From: Deltaproteobacteria bacterium | Lineage (GTDB): Bacteria; Myxococcota_A; Polyangia; Polyangiales; Ga0077539 | Length of the DNA stretch: 61,273 bases | Direction: 5' to 3' | Assembly: GCA_947477565.1 (NCBI GenBank) | Contig: CANJUR010000021.1 | Coordinates: forward strand, 1 to 61,273 | Shown here: piece by piece, positions 45,146 through 53,663 of the stretch | Numbering within the stretch: position 1 is the first letter of the stretch | How the letters are laid out: each line of letters starts with the position of its first letter | Translations under genes and position numbers: made by a program | Notes under the pieces: model-generated | The model's input: the letters and a program-made list of their open reading frames with translations, nothing else | The model's database searches: none | Told to the model about the DNA's origin: nothing

Positions 45146-45796
45146 ATGGCAAAGGCGAAGAGTTCGGACGGTCGGTCGAAGCTGATCATCGCGACGCAGC
45201 AGCAGGCGCTGGCGAAGAACCGGGGGCGGCTGAGAGCGCTGGAGGGGTTGATTCGCCGACGGCTCGCGACGGTGGTGGAGAGCTTCTATGACATCGGCGA
45301 GGCGCTCGCGGAGATACTGCACAAGAAGCTCTACGCAGTGGATGGGCACGCGAGCCTGGATGCGTACCTGACGGCGAAGAAGCTCGTCTCAAGGGCGCAG
45401 GCGATGAAGCTCATCGCGATCGTGAGGGAGGTTCCGCGCGAGTCGGCTCTGGCGGCGGGGCCTGAGCGTTCGTACGCGCTCATCGGGCTCGCGAAGGCGA
45501 CCGAGGAGCCCGACAGCGCGTCGCAACTCATCGCGAGCGGAACAGTGTCGGGTCAGCCCGCGGCGAAGGCGTCGGTGCGGGCGATCGTCGCGGCGGCGAA
45601 GGCCGAGCGGGCGAAGCGGCCGAAGACGGCGGCGGCGAAGGAGCGGGAGAAGGCCGACGCGGTGCTCGTGAAGGGCATCCGCGCGCGGCTGAAGGCGGTC
45701 GGGTTCGGCGTCGCGACGGCGAGCGTCACGGGCGACGAGGTGCGGGTGGCGCTGACGCGAGCGCAGGCGGAGCGGATCATCGCGCGCGGCGGTTGA
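45146..45796 (+). CDS. Small HTH-like, putative DNA-binding protein with palindromic tail
   Basis: A 216-residue, Lys/Ala/Arg-rich basic protein. No firm family was recognised. Residues about 50-95 (HKKLYAVDGHASLDAYLTAK, then KLVSRAQAMKLIAIV) resemble the helix-turn-helix seen in small plasmid and phage DNA-binding proteins. A charged Ala/Lys helix (about 145-175) and a short alpha/beta end follow. The start at 45146 has a GGAGGAGGG ribosome site. The TGA is followed within three bases by three identical palindromes. A fragment of a paralogue (codons about 130-143) with the same palindromes is at 58341. The protein may bind these palindromes; that is inference. Confidence 0.65.
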   Translation: MAKAKSSDGRSKLIIATQQQALAKNRGRLRALEGLIRRRLATVVESFYDIGEALAEILHKKLYAVDGHASLDAYLTAKKLVSRAQAMKLIAIVREVPRESALAAGPERSYALIGLAKATEEPDSASQLIASGTVSGQPAAKASVRAIVAAAKAERAKRPKTAAAKEREKADAVLVKGIRARLKAVGFGVATASVTGDEVRVALTRAQAERIIARGG

Positions 45797-45798
45797 AG

Positions 45799-45856
45799 TC
45801 CAGACGTCTGGAGTCGCAGGTCCAGACGTCTGGAGTTGCAGGTCCAGACGTCTGGA
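45799..45856. repeat. Three 14-bp palindromes at exact 22-bp period
   Basis: TCCAGACGTCTGGA occurs at 45799-45812, 45821-45834 and 45843-45856, each perfectly palindromic. The 8-base linkers are GTCGCAGG and GTTGCAGG. The 22-bp period puts all sites on about the same face of the helix, as in multi-site operators or parS-like arrays. Confidence 0.95.
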
Positions 45857-46075
45857 GTCGGCGGCCGTCGTGGGCGAAGTGGAGCGCCGCGTTGCTTCCG
45901 CCCGTGTCGTCACGCGGTCCTACTACTCGTCCGCCCCCGTTGTTCGACCGCGCGCACTCTCCATACAAAATCTCGAGGCTCCACGTGCCGTCCCGTGGAG
46001 CGCGCCCGCATCACTCCGATGGGTCGAAATGGGCAGGACCCATGCTCCGACAGCCTCGCAGGCGGGTAGCGGGTG

Positions 46076-46948
46076 TTACCGCGGGTGCAGCGCGTCGAAC
46101 AGTCGCCCCGCGGCCTCGCCAGCGTGTGGCCCCGGACGCAGCATCCCATCGGGCTGCAACGCGATCACTCGTCGCGTCACGAGCCCGGGGATGAGCGCCT
46201 CGATCCCCTGGCCCGCACCGGGCGTCAGGTCGATGATCACGTCTGGTGCCCACGCCACGATCATCTCTGCCCCCACGATGGGAAATAGGTTGGTGTTGGC
46301 CGCTGCGTTACGCCCGCCCGCCGCAGCCAACAACTCGTCGGCGAACCCGTTGGGCCCTGCCACCACCATCGGTTCGCGGTGGAGCAGCAGCACCACCTTC
46401 GGACGCGCATCCCCGACCACCCGCTGCCGCACCGCCGCCATCTCGCGGTCGATGCGCGCGAGCAGCGCCGGGCCCGCCGCGGGTCGCCCGATTCGCCTGG
46501 CCAGCATGGTCACCGTCTCTGCGTAGCGCGCACGCCCCTCGAAGGACGCCGACTCGACCACGAGCCCCGCTGCCCGTCGGTCGATCAGCCCGGTGCCCAC
46601 CGGACCCTCGCTCACAAGCACCAGATCGGGGTGCGCCGCCTCGATCGCGGCCATGTCCGGCGCTACCTGAGAGCCCATGCGCACGACGCCAGTGAGTTCG
46701 GGCCTCGCGGACTCCATGGACGACACCCCGACGAGCCGAGGGCCCCCGCCGAGCGCGAGGAGGGTCTCGGTGACGTCGGGCGTCAGGGAGACCACCCGCC
46801 GAGCTTCGACCAGCGCGCCCACGTCCGTCGGCAGCACGAACCGCCGCGCGTCGCCCGCCGTCGCATCCGCTGCGGCCCCGGTCGGCGTATTCCGATGACA
46901 CGCCGCGATCGCCAACACCACGGCCAGAGCCCGTGACGCACCCCACAA
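46076..46948 (-). CDS. Periplasmic binding protein, BtuF/HmuT-like lipoprotein
   Basis: A 290-residue cluster A-II type solute-binding protein. The signal region (SRALAVVLAIAACHRN) ends in a lipobox-like AIAAC. The mature part has RRVVSLTPDVTETLLALGGGPRLVGVS, PDLVLVSEGPVGTG, a long connecting helix and AEMIVAWAPDVIIDL, as in vitamin B12 and heme binding proteins. No ATG precedes the signal except far upstream, so the TTG at 46948 was chosen. It is divergent from the HupE-like gene with 43 bases between starts, which suggests shared regulation. No BtuC/BtuD permease is in the window. Confidence 0.82.
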   Translation of the reverse strand: MWGASRALAVVLAIAACHRNTPTGAAADATAGDARRFVLPTDVGALVEARRVVSLTPDVTETLLALGGGPRLVGVSSMESARPELTGVVRMGSQVAPDMAAIEAAHPDLVLVSEGPVGTGLIDRRAAGLVVESASFEGRARYAETVTMLARRIGRPAAGPALLARIDREMAAVRQRVVGDARPKVVLLLHREPMVVAGPNGFADELLAAAGGRNAAANTNLFPIVGAEMIVAWAPDVIIDLTPGAGQGIEALIPGLVTRRVIALQPDGMLRPGPHAGEAAGRLFDALHPR

Positions 46949-46991
46949 ACCTGCTAGACGACGCGATCCCACCCGGCGTCCGTTACACCGA

Positions 46992-48251
46992 ATGCAACAC
47001 TCCGCGCAATCCATCGCTTTTGCACTGTTTGCCGCCGCGCTCTTCGTCACGGCGCCTGCCAGCGCGCACCAGAACTCCCTGACTCCCGTGGCCCTTCGCG
47101 TCGCCGGTCGTGCAGTCACGGTCAGCGCGCGCATCGACGAACTCGACCTCAATGAGGCCCTCGGTGTGCGCCTGGGTGCGCTGCTCACTCGCCGCGAGGC
47201 TCTCGCGGGCGTCGCGCAGGGCGGTCGCTACCTCGCCTCTCGACTACACCTCACGCATGCCGGGGTTCCCTGTGCCGCGGGTGCGGCGACCGGGGTCGTC
47301 GTCGAGCGCCCGGATGGGTGGTCGCTCGCGCTGACCGTCCCGTATGGGTGCGTGCATCGCGTGGAGACGCTTACCGTGGACTACGGTCTCTTCTTCGACG
47401 TAGACCCGCAGCACCGCGGGCTGGCCACCGTCGAAGGCCTCGGGTCTGCGAGCCAATTCGTCTTCCAGACCGACCGCCGCCGCTGGACCATCGACGCCGC
47501 CGTTCCCGTGCGCACCCAGTTGGCCCAGTACCTTCGCCTCGGTGTGGAGCACATCTTCACCGGCTACGACCACGTCGCCTTCGTGGTCGCGCTTCTCGTT
47601 CTCGCCGGGGCGCTTCGTCCGCGCGTCGGCCTCCGCCACGTGCTCGCCGTCGTCACGTCCTTCACGGTCGCGCACTCCCTCACGCTCGTCTCCGCGGCCC
47701 TCGGCTGGGTCGTCGCGCCTGCCCGACTCGTCGAGCCCGTCATCGCGCTCTCCATTCTCCACGTCGCTGCGAGCAACCTGCCTGGGCGAGGCCCGCCGCC
47801 GCGCTCACGTCCGCTGACCACCTTCGTGTTCGGGCTCGTTCACGGCCTCGGCTTCGCGGATGTGCTCCGCGAACTCGGCCTCCCGGCGCGCGCCACCATC
47901 CCCTCGCTGCTCGCCTTCAACGCTGGAGTCGAACTCGGCCAACTTGCCGTCGTCGTTGCGCTGCTCCCGCTTCTTTACGCCATGGCTGCGCGCCGCTCTC
48001 TCGCCGTACAGCTTGCGTGGTCACTCTCCATCGGCGCCCTCGCCGTCGCACTGCTCCCCCGCCTCGGACCGCCGCGTGCCACCGTCCTGGCTCTCGCCCT
48101 CGTGGTCGTCGTCGCCGTCATCGCAGTGCGTTACTACAACTACGACCGCGTCATCCGTCAGGGACTCTCCGCCCTCCTCGCCCTCCTCGCCCTCCTCTGG
48201 ACCCTCGAACGTCTCTCTGGAAATACCTTGTTTCAAGGTATTTTAGGGTGA
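46992..48251 (+). CDS. HupE/UreJ family membrane protein
   Basis: A 419-residue protein. A signal peptide (cleavage after PASAHQ) is followed by a periplasmic beta-rich domain to about residue 175. Then come six or seven transmembrane helices with the HupE/UreJ signature LGVEHIFTGYDHVAFVVALL (first helix, with Glu, His and Asp/His) and FVFGLVHGLGFADVL. HupE/UreJ proteins are metal (nickel or cobalt) permeases in some hydrogenase and urease clusters, but no such enzymes are present here. The divergent B12-type binding protein fits a cobalt/cobalamin theme. A low-GC hairpin is embedded in the last codons. Confidence 0.85.
   Translation: MQHSAQSIAFALFAAALFVTAPASAHQNSLTPVALRVAGRAVTVSARIDELDLNEALGVRLGALLTRREALAGVAQGGRYLASRLHLTHAGVPCAAGAATGVVVERPDGWSLALTVPYGCVHRVETLTVDYGLFFDVDPQHRGLATVEGLGSASQFVFQTDRRRWTIDAAVPVRTQLAQYLRLGVEHIFTGYDHVAFVVALLVLAGALRPRVGLRHVLAVVTSFTVAHSLTLVSAALGWVVAPARLVEPVIALSILHVAASNLPGRGPPPRSRPLTTFVFGLVHGLGFADVLRELGLPARATIPSLLAFNAGVELGQLAVVVALLPLLYAMAARRSLAVQLAWSLSIGALAVALLPRLGPPRATVLALALVVVVAVIAVRYYNYDRVIRQGLSALLALLALLWTLERLSGNTLFQGILG
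48221..48243. terminator. AT-rich hairpin inside the HupE-like gene end
   Basis: AAATACCTTG (48221-48230) pairs perfectly with CAAGGTATTT (48234-48243) around TTT, followed by TTAGGG. It lies within the last ten codons, in strikingly AT-rich sequence for this genome. It is a possible intrinsic terminator or attenuator. Confidence 0.45.
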
Positions 48252-48436
48252 TCACCCCCGGCCGCGCTGCGCACCGGTTTCCGTAGAACCTTCGATCGAC
48301 GACGCAGATTGTCCTGCGGCACGAAATCCGGACCGGGTTGGTTGTCGTTCTCCGTTTTCATGGTATCGAAGTCGGCATTGGCGGGCAGGCTGCCTTCGGC
48401 CCAGCGGGTTCGGAGCATCGAAGACAAGAGGATGGA

Positions 48437-49267
48437 ATGCGTCGAGTGAATTCGTTGCGAAACTTGGGATGTGTTTTGGCGCTCGTGGGCGTGGCGGGTT
48501 GCTCTGATAGCCCGGCTCCGGTCGTGACGGACAGCGGACAGACCGCGGACTCCGGTCTTGTTCCTGACGCCGGAGCGTTGACGGATGTGCCGGTCGCGGC
48601 GGCGCCGACGATCGCGGTGACGGCGCCGGCGTCCGGGGCCAACGTACCCATCGGCGCAGCCACGCAGCTCACGCTCGCGATTGGCAACTTCACCCTCACC
48701 AACTTCATGGGCGCCATGGGCAACCAGCCTGGGCGCGGTCACCTGCATGTCTACCTCGACGCCAACGACAACGCCGACTACCTCCTCGCGGACTACATCG
48801 ATCGGCCGCGCGTCGTGGTCCCCGCGGGCACCAGCGTAGGCCCACACATGCTTCGCGTGTCGCTGCGAAACAACGACCACACCGCGCTCACCCCGCCGGT
48901 TGAAGTGCGACTGCCCTTCGTTGCCGTCGCCAATACCCTGCCTTCGGTGACCGTCAACTCGCCCGCGGACAACACCACCGTGGCGGCCGGCGCAGACATC
49001 ACGATGATGCTGTCGTTCATGAATTTCGCGTCGCGAGACTTCATGGGTCAAATGGGCATCACGCCGCCCAATGGTCACTTTCACGTGTATCTCGATGGCG
49101 CGAGCGGCAGCGACTACCTGATCGCGACGCATCTGCCCAACCCGGTGGTGCGCATCCCTACGGCGACGACCGCGGGACCCCACCGGCTGACGGTGTCCCT
49201 CCGAAACGACGACCACAGTGAGATCGTCGGCGCGGGCTCTGACCTGCGCATCAACGTGACGCGCTGA
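48437..49267 (+). CDS. Lipoprotein with two GHxHVYLD repeats
   Basis: A 276-residue lipoprotein (lipobox GVAGCSDS). After a Asp/Gly/Val linker there are two homologous domains of about 100 residues, each with an Ig-like strand pattern and a strongly conserved core: RGHLHVYLDANDNADYLLAD and NGHFHVYLDGASGSDYLIA, then GPHMLRVSLRNNDH and GPHRLTVSLRNDDH. The paired His residues suggest metal binding. Similar His-rich folds are annotated as DUF4399-like, but assignment by eye is uncertain. The start ATG at 48437 has AGAGGA before it. It lies downstream of the HupE-like gene and upstream of further lipoproteins on the same strand. Confidence 0.7.
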   Translation: MRRVNSLRNLGCVLALVGVAGCSDSPAPVVTDSGQTADSGLVPDAGALTDVPVAAAPTIAVTAPASGANVPIGAATQLTLAIGNFTLTNFMGAMGNQPGRGHLHVYLDANDNADYLLADYIDRPRVVVPAGTSVGPHMLRVSLRNNDHTALTPPVEVRLPFVAVANTLPSVTVNSPADNTTVAAGADITMMLSFMNFASRDFMGQMGITPPNGHFHVYLDGASGSDYLIATHLPNPVVRIPTATTAGPHRLTVSLRNDDHSEIVGAGSDLRINVTR

Positions 49268-49322
49268 ATTGAGTAACGATGTTGTATCCAATCGATCGAG
49301 TGAAAGAAGGGCGGAGAAACTG

Positions 49323-50498
49323 ATGAGTATAGGAACCCAGAGGATCGGCGCGATCACCGCGTTGATCCTGGCGGGAGCAGTCGCCGGCTGTGGCAGCGAC
49401 CCGGCGCCGACCGACGCGGGCACCGATGTCGGCACGACGGAGGTCGGAGCCGACGCGGGCGCGGATGTCCCCGTCGCCCGTGACGTGACGGACGCGGGAA
49501 CAGCAACGGACATCCCGGTAGGAATGGACGTCCCCGGCACGGATGTCCCGGTCGCGACGGATGTACCCGCGGCGACGGATGTACCCGTGACGGATGTTCC
49601 GGCTTCGACGATTCCGGGGATGCCCGCGGTGCTCACGCGCAACGCGTCGTTTTCGACGCCGCTGACGGTTGTGCTCACGGCCTCGGGCGTCACTTCGTAC
49701 TTCACGGCTCGCACGCCCGGAGGCGAGGCGACACTGTTTCGGAGCGCGGCCGGCGGTGCGGCGCCGACGACGGTGGCCGTCACGGGAGTGTCGCTGGTAT
49801 TTCCCACGGGTCTGGCGATCGCAGGGGATGACAGCCGACTGTACATCGCCGATCAGGCCGCCAATCGCGGGATGACAGGCATGGGAATCGGGGAGGGCGC
49901 TCTGTTGTCGGTGGCCGCGGAAGGCGGCACCGCGACGGCGCTCGACATCGGCATGCTGCGCAGACCGCGCGCAGTGGCAGCGCACGGCAGTCCCGAGCAG
50001 CTGACCTTCATCGCAATTCAGGATGACGGCACTCCGGTGGTGGCCCGCATTGCTGCGACGGGCGGCTCGGTGACAGTGATCGCCATGGGCGGCGCGCTGC
50101 GCGACCCGTCGGCGGTGGCAGTGGCGGCGGACGGCACGGCGTACGTGACGGACGGACGGGCCGACAGCGGCCTCGGGGCGGTCTTCCGGATTCCCACGGG
50201 TGGCACCCCGGCGCGGATCGTAGGTCGGCTGCGAATGGGCCTCCCGGCGGGTATTGCGCTGTCGCGAGACGAGCGGCGTCTGCTGGTGGCGGGCTGGGAC
50301 GTGGAGACGGGTCCGGGTCGGCTGACCTGGGTGGGCGTCGATGGGATGGGCGCGATGTCGCCGATGTCCCTTGGGGCGCCGCTGACTTCGCCGGTGGGCC
50401 TGAGCCGCGCGCGCAACGCGGACATTTACGGCATCGCCGATGACACGGCCACGGACACGGCAGCGACCTCCTGGGGCGCCGTGTTCACGGTCCGCTGA
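49323..50498 (+). CDS. Beta-propeller lipoprotein
   Basis: A 391-residue lipoprotein (lipobox AVAGCGSD). A long Asp/Val/Pro linker (DVPVATDVPAATDVPVTDVP) extends to about residue 95. The remainder is a six-bladed propeller by pattern (NHL/SMP-30-like): VFPTGLAIAGDDSRLYIAD, RPRAVAAHGSPEQLTFIA, DPSAVAVAADGTAYVTDGR, GLPAGIALSRDERRLLVAG. It contains no heme motif or Cys pair. The gene starts 55 bases after the preceding lipoprotein and ends 65 bases before the DUF4331 gene, so co-transcription is likely. Confidence 0.75.
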   Translation: MSIGTQRIGAITALILAGAVAGCGSDPAPTDAGTDVGTTEVGADAGADVPVARDVTDAGTATDIPVGMDVPGTDVPVATDVPAATDVPVTDVPASTIPGMPAVLTRNASFSTPLTVVLTASGVTSYFTARTPGGEATLFRSAAGGAAPTTVAVTGVSLVFPTGLAIAGDDSRLYIADQAANRGMTGMGIGEGALLSVAAEGGTATALDIGMLRRPRAVAAHGSPEQLTFIAIQDDGTPVVARIAATGGSVTVIAMGGALRDPSAVAVAADGTAYVTDGRADSGLGAVFRIPTGGTPARIVGRLRMGLPAGIALSRDERRLLVAGWDVETGPGRLTWVGVDGMGAMSPMSLGAPLTSPVGLSRARNADIYGIADDTATDTAATSWGAVFTVR

Positions 50499-50563
50499 GC
50501 CGACTGATGATTTTTCAAACGACAACGAAGAAGCGATTCGAAAGTAGAGCAAGGAAGATGACG

Positions 50564-52174
50564 ATGAAGACGAAGCTCGGCGCCGCGCTGCTGCTGACCA
50601 TGGCCGCGACGGGGTTCATACCGCAGACGGCGGACGCCTCCAGCCACCGCGAGGCGCCGCTCATCGCGGAGGACGCGGTTGCGGACAACACCGACCTCTG
50701 GGCCTTCACGTCGCCGGAGAACAACGGCACCGTGACCATCATCGCGGGCTACATCGGCTTCGAAGATCCGGCCGGCGGCCCCAACTGGATGAACTTCTCG
50801 GACGACGTGCTCTACGAGATCAAGATCGACAACAACGGCGATGGCAACGCCAACGACGTCGTTTATCAGATCAGGTTTTCGACCTCGACCAACAACGCGC
50901 TCGCCTCCGGCGCCGCGGGAACGTTCTTCAACAACGTCGGTCAGTACGCCGCGCTCCCCACCGTCGCTGCTCCGGGCCCGGCGCTGCGCGTGCAGACCTA
51001 CACCGTGACCCGCATCGCCAACGGCATGTCGACCGTCGTCGGCGCGGACATTCCCGTCGCCCCGACCTATGCCGGTCGCTTCGCCTTCGGCACCGGCGGG
51101 CAGCCCGCGACCAGCGACGCCCCGTACGCCATGATCGCCAATCAGGCGGTGACCAACCTCACCGGCGGCGTCTCGGCTACGGGCGCGGGTCGTGCGTTTG
51201 CGGGACCGCGCGATGACCCCTTCTTCGCCGACCTCGGCGCCATCTTCGACGACGCCACCTTCCAGCCGGGCTTCGGCTCTCGCGGCGGCGGCACCGACAC
51301 CCTCACGGGCTACAACTTCCACATGATCGGGCTCCAGCTTCCGCTGGCGCAGGTTGTTCGGGAAGGGACGCCCGCCGACGCGACCAACGCCGGCAACGTG
51401 ATTGGCGTCTACGCGACCGCCAGCCGCCCGCGGGTGACCATCCGCCGCGATTGCAACAGCACCCTCCGCGGCCGGATGCGTCCGCTGCCGCAGCGCTTCG
51501 TGCAGCGCTGCCTCGACGACAACCAGGGCCAGTGGGTTCAGGTTTCGCGTCTGGGCATCCCGCTGGTCAACGAGGTGCTCATCCCCCTCGCCGAGAAGGA
51601 CTTCTGGAACCGCGCGCCCGCCACCGACGACGTCGCGAACTTCGGCGGCTTCCTCCTGGTGCCGTCGCTCCCGACCTACGCCCAGGTGCTCTACGGCGCG
51701 ATGGGTCTCCGGGCCGCAGCTGGCTACGTCGCCCCGGCCCGCAGCGCCACTAACCCGGCCAACGACATGCTCGCGCTCGTCACCGGCGCTCCCGGTCTCA
51801 TCCGTGGCGTGCCGATGGCCGGGCTCGCGCCGGCCGACCTGCTGCGCCTCAACGTGCGCACGACCCCGTCGTCGCTGCCGGCCACCGGCGGTCGCCCGAC
51901 GGGCCTCGGTATGGGCGTAAGCGCCCTCGGCGCCGCCGGCGGCGACCTCAACGGCTTCCCCAACGGGCGTCGCCTCTTCGACGACGTTGTCGACATCGAG
52001 CTTCGCTACGTGCTCAACAGCCTGGGCAGCATCAACGCCATCCCCTTCGGCGACGGCGTCGATGGCAATGACGTCGGCTTCACCAACACCTTCCCGTACG
52101 TGGCGATTCCGCGCCCCGGCAGCGAGAGCCCGCGCGCCCAGCGCACCGAGCCCCTCCGCCCCGCCACGCTCTGA
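50564..52174 (+). CDS. DUF4331 family secreted protein
   Basis: A 536-residue protein with a signal peptide (MKTKLGAALLLTMAATGFIP, cleavage near ADA-SSH). The mature protein starts SSHREAPLIAEDAVADNTDLWAF, the hallmark of DUF4331, and goes on with beta-rich sequence (GGPNWMNFSDDVLYEIKIDN, LPLAQVV, VSRLGIPLVNEVLIPLAEKDFWN). The conserved N-terminal SHREAP motif may bind a metal or substrate; the family has no known function. The ATG at 50564 has AAGGAAG seven bases before it and is preferred to the ATG at 50558. It belongs to the same-strand run 46992-54172. Confidence 0.9.
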   Translation: MKTKLGAALLLTMAATGFIPQTADASSHREAPLIAEDAVADNTDLWAFTSPENNGTVTIIAGYIGFEDPAGGPNWMNFSDDVLYEIKIDNNGDGNANDVVYQIRFSTSTNNALASGAAGTFFNNVGQYAALPTVAAPGPALRVQTYTVTRIANGMSTVVGADIPVAPTYAGRFAFGTGGQPATSDAPYAMIANQAVTNLTGGVSATGAGRAFAGPRDDPFFADLGAIFDDATFQPGFGSRGGGTDTLTGYNFHMIGLQLPLAQVVREGTPADATNAGNVIGVYATASRPRVTIRRDCNSTLRGRMRPLPQRFVQRCLDDNQGQWVQVSRLGIPLVNEVLIPLAEKDFWNRAPATDDVANFGGFLLVPSLPTYAQVLYGAMGLRAAAGYVAPARSATNPANDMLALVTGAPGLIRGVPMAGLAPADLLRLNVRTTPSSLPATGGRPTGLGMGVSALGAAGGDLNGFPNGRRLFDDVVDIELRYVLNSLGSINAIPFGDGVDGNDVGFTNTFPYVAIPRPGSESPRAQRTEPLRPATL

Positions 52175-52310
52175 CCCGATCGGAGGGGGGCGCTCCCTCG
52201 CGGACGCCCTCCCCCGCCTCCCTTTCCTTCAGACATCCCATTTCGTCCCTTCGCGATCAGCGTGCTGGAATCAGCCGCCGGTCATTCTCCGAATGTACCC
52301 TCCACCCCCC

Positions 52311-53663
52311 ATGACCCATCGCCCCGCCCTGCTCGCCCTTCTCGTCGCAGCGCTGCTGCCCGCCTGCCGCGATCCCGCGCCACCGCGCGCCGCGCGCCCC
52401 GCGGCCGCGCCCGACGCCGGCCCCGCGCTCGACGACGCCACCGGCGCCATGGCCCCGGTCGCGGGTGACCAGCCCGTGGACGCGCTCATCCGCACCGCGC
52501 AGCGCGCCGTGCGCGGCAATCCCCGGCGCACCCGTCCCCTCCTCGAACTCGCCCAGGCCTTCATCCGAAAGGCCCGCGAGCGCTCTGATCCCAGCTGGTA
52601 CGAGCTTGCCCGCGATGCCGTCGATCGTGCCTTGCGCATCGATCGCGACGACGCCACGGCGCTTCAACTCCAGGCCCATCTCTTCATGCAAGACCATCGA
52701 TTCCGCGAGGCCCGTGAGGCCGCCCAGCGGATCATCGCGCGGCACCCGAACAACTCCGCGACGTACGGAATCCTCGGCGATGCGGAGATGGAAGTGGGTC
52801 ACTACGCGGCCGCCGAGCAGGCCTATCAGCGCATGAACGACATGCGCCCCAACCTCGCTTCGTACGCCCGCGCGTCGTGGATGCGCTGGCTCCTCGGCGA
52901 CATCGAAGGTGCCATCGAGGTCGGTCAGCGCGCCATCGGCGCCGGTTCACCCCGTAGCCCCGAAGAGGTCGCCTGGACCACTGCCCAACTGGGTCAACTC
53001 TACTTCGCCGTAGACGACCTCGATCAGGCTGCCCAGCAGTTCAACCAGGCAATGCGCCTCTTTCCCGATCACCCGCCCGCACACCTCGGGCTCGGGCGCA
53101 TCGCAGAGGCCCGCGGCGATCTCGACGGCGCCATTGTCCACTACCAGGCCGCCGTACGCGGCAGCTCGATTACCGAGCACCTCGCCGCCCTCGCCGATGC
53201 CTTCGAAGCGGCTGGGCGAACCGCCGAAGCTCGCGAAATCACGGCACAACTCGAGCGCGCCGGACGCCGCTCTGATCCGCGCACCCTCGCGCTCTTCTAC
53301 GCCGATCGAAACACGGAGCCCGCAGCTGCGTTGGCGCTCGTGCGCCGTGAGCTCAGCAACCGTGACGAGGACGTCTACACGCAGGACGCGCTCGCCTGGG
53401 CACTGCTCCGCGCAGGCAACCTCGAGGAGGCGCAGGCCATGTCCGTCCGCGCGCGGCGGCTCAATACGCCAGAGGCACGGTTTCTCTTCCACGGCGGAAT
53501 GATCGCCCTCGCGCGCGCAGACCGCGCCGAGGCCCGCACGCTGCTCACCGAGGCGCTGCAACTCAACTCCCACTTCGGCCGCCTTGGGGTCGCCGAGGCC
53601 CGCCGCGCACTCGCCACCCTCGGCGTCGATACCGACGCTTCCACCCCGCGGCCAACCCGATGA
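52311..53663 (+). CDS. Tetratricopeptide-repeat lipoprotein
   Basis: A 450-residue lipoprotein (lipobox ALLPACRD) with a short Ala/Pro linker and about nine TPR-like helical pairs between residues 60 and 435 (for example ALRIDRDDATALQLQAHLFMQ, QAMRLFPDHPPAHLGLGRIAE, ALAWALLRAGNLEEAQAM). TPR folds are protein-docking scaffolds. This one is presumably tethered in the envelope to assemble the neighbouring exported proteins. An alternative ATG lies 17 bases upstream in another frame; an in-frame one at 52294 would add residues before the signal. Its stop overlaps the start of the next gene (ATGA). Confidence 0.85.
   Translation: MTHRPALLALLVAALLPACRDPAPPRAARPAAAPDAGPALDDATGAMAPVAGDQPVDALIRTAQRAVRGNPRRTRPLLELAQAFIRKARERSDPSWYELARDAVDRALRIDRDDATALQLQAHLFMQDHRFREAREAAQRIIARHPNNSATYGILGDAEMEVGHYAAAEQAYQRMNDMRPNLASYARASWMRWLLGDIEGAIEVGQRAIGAGSPRSPEEVAWTTAQLGQLYFAVDDLDQAAQQFNQAMRLFPDHPPAHLGLGRIAEARGDLDGAIVHYQAAVRGSSITEHLAALADAFEAAGRTAEAREITAQLERAGRRSDPRTLALFYADRNTEPAAALALVRRELSNRDEDVYTQDALAWALLRAGNLEEAQAMSVRARRLNTPEARFLFHGGMIALARADRAEARTLLTEALQLNSHFGRLGVAEARRALATLGVDTDASTPRPTR

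Noticed and set aside
45799..45856. CRISPR array or intrinsic terminator
   Set aside because: Linkers are only 8 bases and nearly identical, and three equal palindromes at 22-bp period with no T-run do not fit a terminator.
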